A program made the translations under genes and the position numbers. This document shows positions 38,067 to 45,596 of a DNA stretch of 64,000 bases, in pieces. The notes under the pieces are model-generated. The model ran no database searches and was not told the origin of the DNA. It saw only the letters and a program-made list of their open reading frames with translations. How positions within the stretch are numbered: position 1 is the first letter of the stretch; each line of letters opens with the position of its first letter. Source of the stretch: a virus. The stretch covers positions 18,506 to 82,505 of the IMG/VR virus record IMGVR_UViG_3300002835_000104, one strand, 5' to 3'.

Positions 38067-39058
38067 AAAAACAATTCCAGAGATTTTGAATTTGGTAAAA
38101 ACTGACCCTTAGTTGGATTAGATAAAATATTTTGCATAGCTGTCATTATACTCTGATTAGATGGGACATCGTACCAATGTTTACTAATTTTACTATTTCT
38201 TATAGGGGTCATTTGAAACGATAGATTATGGTGTTCAATTGTTGGCTTATCTAAGGCATACGCATATGCAGAGTTTGCTGTGCTACGAATGTCATCGTTA
38301 ATATTCAAATACATATCACATATTTTATGACAAGAAACCAGATTTTCTATAGTTGGTAAGATTGGTATAATACAAATCTTTTTGAGCGAAGCTATTATAT
38401 TGAGGCTCTCATATGTTTTATCTATTATCTTTTGTATTTCTTGTATAGACCCTCCGGAATCTACAACAAATAAAACCAAACATAAGTTTTCATATTTTTG
38501 TGTCAAAATAATAAAGTCTATCAAAAGATCGCTATAAAGATCAGAATTTGCAGCATAATTCGCTATCGTATACATTTTTTTCATATACGAATATGGACCA
38601 AAATCATATGTATCATTGCCATAATTAGTATCAACCCCATATTGAAATAGCTCTATGTTTGAGGTTTGTTCAAGTATGGTAGATAACTTTTGGAAATTTA
38701 ATGCATTATCAACTAGAATTAAATCACAATTCTTAAGATTGGTAATAGCTTTATGAGATAAAAATTCACTATCTATAATTGGTATACAAATATTTTTAAG
38801 AGATTTATTAGAAACAATATTTTCTGGACGTATATGTTGAATCAAGCAGTCATATGTTGACTGAATGGTATGTTCTGCTGCCGATATAGCAGAATCGTTA
38901 TTTCTAGGATTGCGAGTACTTACATTTGATGATTCTAAGTATATTGGTCTGCAAGTTACTTGATGGTTTGGATGTTCTAATAGGCTGGATAAAATATTAT
39001 ACGACCACACCCCATTAATTGTATTATCTCTATATGGTCCTAGATATATTGTATTCAT
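38063..39058 (-). CDS. GT-B-type glycosyltransferase-like protein
   Basis: 331 residues. It opens with MNTIYLGPYRDNTINGVWSYN, a GT-B donor-domain start with a glycine turn. The strand LDLILVDN-like segment (CDLILVDNALNF), then IELFQYGVDTNYG, corresponds to the xxxGVDTxxF linker of GT4 enzymes. The second domain has LCLVLFVVDSGG, IIPILPTIENL, CDMYLNINDDIRSTANSAYAYALDKPTI, in place of the canonical E-x7-E. It is probably a divergent GT4-type transferase. It overlaps both neighbours by four bases. Confidence 0.55.
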   Translation of the reverse strand: MNTIYLGPYRDNTINGVWSYNILSSLLEHPNHQVTCRPIYLESSNVSTRNPRNNDSAISAAEHTIQSTYDCLIQHIRPENIVSNKSLKNICIPIIDSEFLSHKAITNLKNCDLILVDNALNFQKLSTILEQTSNIELFQYGVDTNYGNDTYDFGPYSYMKKMYTIANYAANSDLYSDLLIDFIILTQKYENLCLVLFVVDSGGSIQEIQKIIDKTYESLNIIASLKKICIIPILPTIENLVSCHKICDMYLNINDDIRSTANSAYAYALDKPTIEHHNLSFQMTPIRNSKISKHWYDVPSNQSIMTAMQNILSNPTKGQFLPNSKSLELFL

Positions 39059-40719
39059 TTTTGATTCTTCAGCTTTGCGTATAGGATAAAATCTTCGTCA
39101 AAAGAAACTTTGTCTTCTTTGACCTTCTCAGCATGGTTTTGATTATTAACCAAGATTTGTAAATAGTCTTCTATGTTGTTATATCCAAAAGGAATAATTT
39201 GAGTTGGTCCGCCTTGAGCAAATCCATAATCAGCATCTCGTAGCATACCTAGAATTTTTGCAGATGCTATCATGTCCGGTTTGTTGAAAGGATAGCTACA
39301 GGTTGATAATAGTGTTTCGAAATGATCGTGACGATTAATATTTTGAGATTTTTGTATTGGGCCAATCGTCTGGGCTTTAGAGTCCCAATTTGATCTGAAC
39401 CCTGATTGGTCTAAGCTATCCAGATACTTTTCCCATGTTTCGGCTACTTGATCCCAATCATAATATTTTTCTGTCAATTTTCTAATTGTTTGTCTTTTAT
39501 TGTTTCTAATATCTTCTGGTAACTGTATATAATCTAAGATAATACTGGCCAAGTGATCATTATCTGGATATACTCTTAATGCTTTGGTTTCGAGTTCCTT
39601 GAACTTGGTTTTAACCCTGATTGGGAAGGCATCGAGCTTTTTAATAACGTCGCACATAGCACTATAATCAACCGTTGCAACGGGTACTCCACAGGCCCCG
39701 GCCTCCACTTGAGGCATCCCAAATCCCTCACATATGGAATATTGAACGTAAAGATCGAACAGATTATATACGTCTGCTAAATTTGATGAGCTAAATCCAT
39801 CTGTAACAGATGGCATACCGCATGTTTTGTGCAAACATTTTTGACAAACTGTTTGAACACCACTATAAACATTACAGCTAGTATTTTTGCAACTTTTGCA
39901 TACATACGAAAAGAAAACCTTGTTAGCTAATCTAGTATCCTTTAAGAGTTCGGGAATATCCCATCCCATATCTGGATAGCTGGTATGTAGATATAAAAAT
40001 AGTCTTGAGCCAAGTTCTGGATTAGTATTTTCAAGATTATCTAAGACAGAGCGAAAAGATGTTAGCAGTTCTGGAAAGAGTTTCCTTTTTTGATTTCTCA
40101 TGACAGAACCAATGATAATGTCATTATCTTTGAATCCTGCTGCTTTTTTTATAGCTGTTCTGTCTTTGATCTTAAATGTATTTAAATCAACTCCTGGAGA
40201 AACAGTATCAATATATTTAATCTTGTTGGAGCTTTGTTTTTTAAGAACTTCTGCACCCCAATCAGAATATGTAAAAATAGCATCTGCCGATAAGAAGGTA
40301 TCTATCCAGTCCTCTTGTTGTGGTTCAGAATCCACTGTTGGCATCAGAATCCAATGAAAATACTTACGCAAAGGCGACGTTTCTTGGTATGCTGTCATCC
40401 AATAGTCTCTAATATCAATAACTACATCTGGCTTAAAATCTAATAGAACTTTCTCAAATCTCCATCGACCAAATTGGTTATCTCCTCTAGACGTATATTC
40501 TTTATGTCTAGGGTCCGTGTCTTTTACAGCGTTTGCGTAGTAGGTCCACTCAATGTCTTTGTCTCTTGGGTCATTGACAAAACCATAAGAAGCAAATTCT
40601 GCAATAACATATTTGTTGGTTTTATGAAGACGAGAGAGTAGTTCTTTGGTATACGTTCCAAATCCAGAATTTAAAAAACTAGCTTCGGAACACATTAAGA
40701 TTTTAAGTTTGTTTGACAT
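39055..40719 (-). CDS. GT4-family glycosyltransferase with inserted six-Cys cluster
   Basis: 554 residues. A GT4 enzyme: N-terminal donor loop SEASFLNSGFGTYTKELL (residues 11-28), linker SPGVDLNTFKI (174-184), strand IIIGSVMRNQKRK and the donor-binding EGFGMPQVEA (331-340). An insertion within the second Rossmann domain carries six Cys (274, 277, 282, 292, 295, 300) in two CxxC-x4-C groups, a likely zinc module not part of ordinary GT4 enzymes. A C-terminal extension of about 130 residues has no clear family. This is the first gene after the ssb terminator. It lacks a recognisable ribosome site; a TATAAT abuts the ATG. The product would extend a cell-surface or virion glycan. Confidence 0.8.
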   Translation of the reverse strand: MSNKLKILMCSEASFLNSGFGTYTKELLSRLHKTNKYVIAEFASYGFVNDPRDKDIEWTYYANAVKDTDPRHKEYTSRGDNQFGRWRFEKVLLDFKPDVVIDIRDYWMTAYQETSPLRKYFHWILMPTVDSEPQQEDWIDTFLSADAIFTYSDWGAEVLKKQSSNKIKYIDTVSPGVDLNTFKIKDRTAIKKAAGFKDNDIIIGSVMRNQKRKLFPELLTSFRSVLDNLENTNPELGSRLFLYLHTSYPDMGWDIPELLKDTRLANKVFFSYVCKSCKNTSCNVYSGVQTVCQKCLHKTCGMPSVTDGFSSSNLADVYNLFDLYVQYSICEGFGMPQVEAGACGVPVATVDYSAMCDVIKKLDAFPIRVKTKFKELETKALRVYPDNDHLASIILDYIQLPEDIRNNKRQTIRKLTEKYYDWDQVAETWEKYLDSLDQSGFRSNWDSKAQTIGPIQKSQNINRHDHFETLLSTCSYPFNKPDMIASAKILGMLRDADYGFAQGGPTQIIPFGYNNIEDYLQILVNNQNHAEKVKEDKVSFDEDFILYAKLKNQK

Positions 40720-40737
40720 ATTATAGATACAAAATAA

Positions 40738-40753
40738 GGGGGCTTTCGCCCCC
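40738..40753 (-). terminator. Rho-independent terminator after ssb
   Basis: On the - strand a 6-bp all-GC stem (GGGGGC/GCCCCC) closes a GAAA tetraloop and is followed by TTATTTTG. It lies 31 bases downstream of the ssb stop codon. Transcription of the glycan genes beyond it needs read-through or another promoter, because only 18 bases separate the hairpin from the next ATG. Confidence 0.85.
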
Positions 40754-40783
40754 GTATTCTGCTTTTTCCTGGATGAATTATGT

Positions 40784-41158
40784 TCAGAAAGCTACAGACT
40801 CAGCATTTTCTGTTTTACTACTTGGTCGTGATAGCTTAGCGATCTTTGAAAAGTTATTTACTCTAACCTTCAAGCTGCTGTGTTTCACACCGTCTTTTTC
40901 CCACGAGTCATTTCGTAAAGATCCCTCAATCATTACTAGATCACCCTTCTTAAAGGATTCTGCAATCATCTCAGCCCCGGTATCCCAGGCTTCACAGTTA
41001 ATAAAGGAAGTAATCTTATCCTTATCTCCGCTAGCCTTCACATACTCTCTAGATACTGCAACAGTAAAGTTGACCACAGATGTTTGCTTACCTGAAGTGT
41101 TAACAATACGCAATTCTGGATCTCTAGCTAAATTCCCTCGAAGCAAAGTAATATTCAT
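40784..41158 (-). CDS. ssb: Single-stranded DNA-binding protein
   Basis: 124 residues, preceded by AGGAG about eight bases before the ATG. A bacterial-type OB fold: MNITLLRGNLARDPELR, VNFTVAVSREY, FINCEAWDTGAEMIAESFKKGDLVMIEGSL, and SSLKVRVNNF. It coats and protects single strands during replication and recombination in the cytoplasm. The C-terminus ends ENAESVAF after only a short linker; the acidic DDDIPF-type tip that recruits partner proteins in bacterial SSB is mostly missing. It has its own promoter and terminator, so its level may be set apart from the rest of the replication block. Confidence 0.9.
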   Translation of the reverse strand: MNITLLRGNLARDPELRIVNTSGKQTSVVNFTVAVSREYVKASGDKDKITSFINCEAWDTGAEMIAESFKKGDLVMIEGSLRNDSWEKDGVKHSSLKVRVNNFSKIAKLSRPSSKTENAESVAF

Positions 41159-41192
41159 ATGAATATTCTCCTAAAAGTTTAAACTCAAAAAA

Positions 41193-41209
41193 ACTCAAAC
41201 GCCATGAGT
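41193..41209. promoter_or_regulatory. Inverted repeat at the ssb transcription start (possible operator)
   Basis: ACTCA-N7-TGAGT with perfect 5-bp arms lies directly downstream of the -10 box, spanning the predicted transcription start. A further ACTCA occurs at 41183-41187. The position fits an operator, but short AT-rich repeats arise by chance, so this is tentative. Confidence 0.3.
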
Positions 41210-41237
41210 ATTATATTTGGAGTCGGGTTGGTGTCAA
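41210..41237 (-). promoter_or_regulatory. Consensus sigma70-type promoter for ssb
   Basis: On the - strand TTGACA (41237-41232), a 16-base spacer, then TATAAT (41215-41210): both hexamers are perfect consensus. It overlaps the stop codon of the upstream polymerase gene and lies about 50 bases before the ssb ATG, predicting a leader of about 45 bases. It implies transcription by the host housekeeping polymerase. Confidence 0.8.
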
Positions 41238-42859
41238 GTGACTGGGATGAAACATTTTTCTACTATAAGACCGTCTTTGGTCTTGCTTTTATTTCCTACA
41301 AAAACGAGAATATTCTCAACAAATAAATGATGTTTATATTTAGCTAATTGTTCTGGAAAAAAGACAACAGAATCCAATACTCCGTACTGATCTTCAATTG
41401 TGAGAAAGGCCATTTCTTGTCCTGGATTTTTACCGTTTTTGGTTTTGGTAATATTGATATTACTAATTTCGGCAGCTAAAACAATATTTTCTTTGGTAAA
41501 AGTAGTTTTAAATGTTTTACAGTTACAGTTTGACATACTAGTATCATAAGTATCCAGCTTGGAACAGGTTATTGCTGTGCCAAGTAAAGAATTCTCAGAG
41601 TCAGATAACCACTCAATTTTATCTAGCAAAGAATATGGAGGTTTATCTATAGACTGAATTAAAGCTTGAATATTAGGTTGCCTATTTTTAGTCACTTTTT
41701 TGATTAACAACATAGAACCTAATGCTTCTTTGAGGTTCTTGGGATTGCTTTCTGATATTATTTCCATTAAAAGCTGTAATTCTTTTTTAGTTAAAGAAGA
41801 GCATATATCATATTCAAATAGCATCTCTGTTCTATTCTTTTTTAAATAGTCCAAAGCCCCAGCAGAGATCAATGCTTTACTTGCTGTTGAATTAATATTG
41901 AGCAGTAGTTGAGTTAGGATTTGTAGCCATGTTGCGGTTTTGAGGTCTATTTCTTTTGTTAAGCTTAATATCTTCTTAAAGACAGATTGACCAACCCCTT
42001 TGATATCTGTTAATCCAAAATAAATAATCTTATTCTTGAGAATAAAGAATTCGTTTAGATATCGTATATCTGGAATAGAAACAATAATATCCATTTCGGT
42101 TGCATTTCTAACCAGCTCTTTTATTTCCTGTTGAGGATCTATTTTGTCTTTAGCAAATCTTAGATATGATGCAAAAAAGATTCTTGGGAAGTGTGCTTTC
42201 GCATATGCTGACATATAAGCATTAATAGCATATGAAATCGCGTGGGACTTATTAAAACTATATCTCTGAGATTTTTCTATCCAACCGAAAATCTCTTCTG
42301 CTTCAGATTCGTCAACAATTTTAACCTTTTTTGCTCCCTCAATGAATTTCTTTTTAACCTTAGCCATTTCTTCTGGTTTCTTTTTCCCAATAGCTTTTCT
42401 TAACATATCGGCTTCTTGAAGATCAAATCCCGCAATTTTTTGTGAGATTTGCATAGCCTGTTCTTGGTAGACCATTTCTGAGTAGGTACTCTTTAAAGAT
42501 TCTTCAAGAGCAGGATGGAAAAAGTCAATTGACTCAGATCCATTCTTTTTATCTATATAGTGATTAGATACGCTTTTGCCATCTCTATAGGCTTCCAAAC
42601 ATCCTGGTCTAAGAATACTGATCAGACCAGATAGCTGTTCCATATTTTCTGGTTTAAGCTTACGGGCCATCGTTTGGCCTAACCTAGACTCTAGCTGAAA
42701 ACAACCTTTTGTATTTCCTTCTGATATCAGTTCCCATGTTCTTTGGCAATCTAAATTTAGATTCTCTACATTTGGAGTAAAATCAATTTTAGGGAATTCA
42801 CCAGACTGAGAAATAACAGGAAATTTACAACCGCAATCAAAAGTATAATACTCAGCCAT
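41234..42859 (-). CDS. dnaE: DNA polymerase III alpha subunit, C-terminal part (split DnaE)
   Basis: 541 residues covering the fingers, beta-clamp-binding and OB parts of a bacterial-type replicase. GCFQLES (52-58), LSGLISILRPG, YQEQAMQI, IGKKKPEEM and FNKSHA (202-207) are DnaE signatures; an OB-like domain (NIVLAAEISNINI and on) closes it. The catalytic Asp residues lie in the other fragment at 43731-45596. The first 25 residues (YYTFDCGCKFPV) are not part of normal DnaE and carry a C-x-C. The start overlaps the exonuclease stop by eight bases. No intein motif is present, so the two halves must assemble non-covalently. Confidence 0.85.
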   Translation of the reverse strand: MAEYYTFDCGCKFPVISQSGEFPKIDFTPNVENLNLDCQRTWELISEGNTKGCFQLESRLGQTMARKLKPENMEQLSGLISILRPGCLEAYRDGKSVSNHYIDKKNGSESIDFFHPALEESLKSTYSEMVYQEQAMQISQKIAGFDLQEADMLRKAIGKKKPEEMAKVKKKFIEGAKKVKIVDESEAEEIFGWIEKSQRYSFNKSHAISYAINAYMSAYAKAHFPRIFFASYLRFAKDKIDPQQEIKELVRNATEMDIIVSIPDIRYLNEFFILKNKIIYFGLTDIKGVGQSVFKKILSLTKEIDLKTATWLQILTQLLLNINSTASKALISAGALDYLKKNRTEMLFEYDICSSLTKKELQLLMEIISESNPKNLKEALGSMLLIKKVTKNRQPNIQALIQSIDKPPYSLLDKIEWLSDSENSLLGTAITCSKLDTYDTSMSNCNCKTFKTTFTKENIVLAAEISNINITKTKNGKNPGQEMAFLTIEDQYGVLDSVVFFPEQLAKYKHHLFVENILVFVGNKSKTKDGLIVEKCFIPVT

Positions 42860-43550
42860 TTGCTGTACACGATCCTTTAAATTTTACCTTAGATGATGTG
42901 TTCCTAAATAGTCTCATAAACCTAATCAAAAGCTCTGCTGTGTCTTTAACATCTTTAAGAGCATCATGTGAACCTTCTTTGCTTAAACCAAAGTAATCTC
43001 TTACATGGTCTAGTGTGTAATTTTTGAGTTCGTTATTACCTTCGAACCAATAAAATACAACATTCATTAAATCCACAACGTCTCTTGGATAAAAAAGACT
43101 GGATTTTCCTTCCTTATTGATGTTCTTATATTTCTGACTTAATCTATCTATGATTTTTAAGTCGAATCTGTTAATATTATATCCAGCAGCAATAGGGGCA
43201 CTAAAGCAAGATTTTCTATCGGACCTTGTATGATACATATCTAGGTAAGATACAAACATCTTCCATCCATGCTCTTGTTTCTGATAAGAATGCCAATCTG
43301 ATAGAATCTTGTCTTTAGCGCACCCCCTTACTTTGGCATGAAAATCAAGAACATCGCTATCTTCATAGGCGTATTCTTCTTTTTCTTCCAAAGCTGCTGG
43401 TTTTAGTGTGATATTAAACTCTGAATCTTTCACTATTTCTAATCTAAAAGGATCTATAATCACAGCAGCAATTTGTACTGGACTACAGACATCTGGATTA
43501 GAACCATCTGTCTCTAAATCGAACACACAAAATTTTTGAAAATTAGCCAT
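42852..43550 (-). CDS. DnaQ-like 3'-5' proofreading exonuclease
   Basis: 232 residues. DEDD exonuclease motifs: CVFDLETDGSN (motif I, D and E), GYNINRFDLKIIDRL (motif II region with D), and HDALKDVKDTAELLIRF (motif III, H and D). It would remove mismatched 3' ends for the replicase encoded around it. The gene sits between the two polymerase halves and overlaps the polymerase C-part by eight bases, favouring co-translational assembly of one core. Confidence 0.85.
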   Translation of the reverse strand: MANFQKFCVFDLETDGSNPDVCSPVQIAAVIIDPFRLEIVKDSEFNITLKPAALEEKEEYAYEDSDVLDFHAKVRGCAKDKILSDWHSYQKQEHGWKMFVSYLDMYHTRSDRKSCFSAPIAAGYNINRFDLKIIDRLSQKYKNINKEGKSSLFYPRDVVDLMNVVFYWFEGNNELKNYTLDHVRDYFGLSKEGSHDALKDVKDTAELLIRFMRLFRNTSSKVKFKGSCTANG

Positions 43551-43728
43551 TGGTTTCCACTGTTACTAGGGTATTTCCTGGGAAAAAAGTCTTCTCGTTA
43601 CTGTTAGCCGAAGCAGTTGCGTTGATCGACTTGCAACAACTAACTTTAACTTCTACTGCTTTAACATATTGTACGCCATTTACCATAAACTTATCACCTA
43701 CTGCTAATTGACTGAACTGTTTCTCCAT
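43543..43728 (-). CDS. Small conserved-looking protein of the polymerase operon
   Basis: 61 residues, with GGAG seven bases before the ATG and an 8-base overlap into the exonuclease gene. FSQLAVGDKFMVNGVQYVKAVEV predicts a small SH3-like beta barrel, followed by SCCKSINA and a PGNTLVTVE end. Its place between polymerase and exonuclease genes suggests a replication accessory, but there is no proof. Confidence 0.6.
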   Translation of the reverse strand: MEKQFSQLAVGDKFMVNGVQYVKAVEVKVSCCKSINATASANSNEKTFFPGNTLVTVETNG

Positions 43729-43730
43729 AA

Positions 43731-45596
43731 TTATTCTCCATTTTTAAGGATATCTGTTATAGTCATAATTTTATCCAACATAGCTATACCAAGAATATCA
43801 AATTTAATCACGCCAAGGCTTTCTAAATCTTGCATCTCCATACCAGCAATCGACTGCTTGTTCTTAGAATCATATATCATAGGACAAACAAGTTTTAGAT
43901 TTTCGCTACTAATAACTACACCAGCAGCATGTTTCGATTGGTTAGATTTTGTTCCTTCTAAACGTATAGCTTGTTCAAATCTTTTAGCAAGAGGGCCTGC
44001 TAGTGTATTGTCTTCAGATATATAGCACCATTCTTTGAGTTTGTCAACATTATTTTCTAAGGCCCATCGAATAATTGATGCTTCTCCAGTATCTTCTTTC
44101 ATCTCTTGTAGTTCGTCTGCAATTTTAGCTTCATCCGGAATGTATTTAGTTATACGGTTCATTTCGTCGAAACTAATATTACCATAGACTCTTAATACTT
44201 CTTTTAGGGCTCCTCGACCCTTCATAGTATTAAATGTAATCATTTGAGATACTTTATCGTGACCATACTTGTTTTTAATATATGAGATAATCTGTTCTCT
44301 TTTATTAATGGGTACGTCAACATCAATATCTGGCATAGAGATATGGTCTGATGTGTTTCTACCAGCATTATAAAATCTTTCAAAGATCAAATCATACTTT
44401 ATAGGATTGATAGACGTGATTCCGATTAGATATGATACTAAACATCCAGCAGCAGAACCTCTACCCGGACCCGGCAACCAACCCTTAGATCTAACGAGAT
44501 TAACAATATCTTGCACAATTAAAAAGTAACTAGATAATCCGGCACCTTGTAAGATTTCTAGTTCAAATTTGATTCTATCTACATACTGTTGATGGTCTTC
44601 TTTAGCTATTTGCTTATCTATTTTTTCTCTCCATCCTTTACGACATAGTTCTCTTAGATATTCGTCGGGATTAAAGTTTGGCGGACATTTAAATTCTGGA
44701 AGAAGAGGTTTGTGTAGAATATCGTATTCTTCACATAATGAATTTACATAGTTAGTATTTTCTATTTCTTCGTCTGTATGTAGACTTGCCATTTCTTCTG
44801 GACTTAGAATATGGAAATTATCTGACTTAAAAAAACAATCCATAGCTACAGATTCATCGTTAAGAATTTTTTTATTGACATCAATTAGTGTTGTTTTAAG
44901 ATTATTACATAGTAATATGCGTTGATCAATAGCGTCTTCTTTTTCACAATAATGGGCATCTGGAGTACAGATTACTTTAGTATTAGTTATTTGACCAAGC
45001 CTTCTAATATGCTCTGTCATTTCTATTTGTTCTTTAGAATACTCTCTATCCATTAGTTGTGCTTCTAGAAAGAAATTGTCTTGACCAAAAATATCTTTCA
45101 TTTGAGCAATGAATTCTGTGCCAGACTTTTCTATGGAATCTGTGGATTCTTGAATTAGATTAGCTAGACTGGATCCCAAATGACCACAAAATCCTATAAT
45201 ATTACCATCTAATAGCTTGGATAGTGTTTTAAAGTCTAGTCTTGGCTTATGATAAAAGTTAGATTCTGAGTTAGATTCTGAAACAATATTAATCAAGGTT
45301 TTCCACCCAGCATAGTTTTTAGCCAAAACTAAAAAGTGACTTAGTTTGCTATTTTCTTTGACTTTTAATGAACTATTGTCTTTAGAAATATATAGCTCAC
45401 AACCTAGTATTGGTTTTATCTTTTGTTTCTTAAGTGCTTGATAAAACTGTACTGTTCCAGAAATAGATCCATGATCAGTAATAGCACAAGATTGAACTCC
45501 AATTTTAGCACATCTAGTTGCTATTTGAGCTGGCTTACTAAGACCATCCATAAGACTATAATGAGAATGTACATGCAAAGGGATGTATTGTTTCAT
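43731..45596 (-). CDS. dnaE: DNA polymerase III alpha subunit, N-terminal part (split DnaE)
   Basis: 621 residues from ATG 45596, which overlaps the stop of the upstream nuclease gene (ATGA); an upstream in-frame ATG would overlap that gene by over 130 bases and precedes the PHP domain. The PHP domain starts at once (LHVHSHYSLMDG, ITDHGS). The palm has GPGRGSAAGCLVSYLIGI, PDIDVD with D425 and D427, and the third catalytic Asp D600 in VIKFDILGIAML. The protein ends 21 residues later. So the PHP and all three catalytic aspartates are here, while fingers and clamp-binding parts are in the 41234-42859 gene. Confidence 0.9.
   Translation of the reverse strand: MKQYIPLHVHSHYSLMDGLSKPAQIATRCAKIGVQSCAITDHGSISGTVQFYQALKKQKIKPILGCELYISKDNSSLKVKENSKLSHFLVLAKNYAGWKTLINIVSESNSESNFYHKPRLDFKTLSKLLDGNIIGFCGHLGSSLANLIQESTDSIEKSGTEFIAQMKDIFGQDNFFLEAQLMDREYSKEQIEMTEHIRRLGQITNTKVICTPDAHYCEKEDAIDQRILLCNNLKTTLIDVNKKILNDESVAMDCFFKSDNFHILSPEEMASLHTDEEIENTNYVNSLCEEYDILHKPLLPEFKCPPNFNPDEYLRELCRKGWREKIDKQIAKEDHQQYVDRIKFELEILQGAGLSSYFLIVQDIVNLVRSKGWLPGPGRGSAAGCLVSYLIGITSINPIKYDLIFERFYNAGRNTSDHISMPDIDVDVPINKREQIISYIKNKYGHDKVSQMITFNTMKGRGALKEVLRVYGNISFDEMNRITKYIPDEAKIADELQEMKEDTGEASIIRWALENNVDKLKEWCYISEDNTLAGPLAKRFEQAIRLEGTKSNQSKHAAGVVISSENLKLVCPMIYDSKNKQSIAGMEMQDLESLGVIKFDILGIAMLDKIMTITDILKNGE

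Noticed and set aside
40720-40725. TATAAT box as promoter of the GT4 gene
   Set aside because: It abuts the ATG with no room for a leader, and the -35 position would fall in the terminator hairpin with no matching hexamer.
41234-45596. Split intein joining the two DnaE parts, as in cyanobacteria
   Set aside because: The N-part ends KNGE-stop without an intein start Cys block, the C-part lacks the HN-C splice junction, and the break lies at a different site from the cyanobacterial one.
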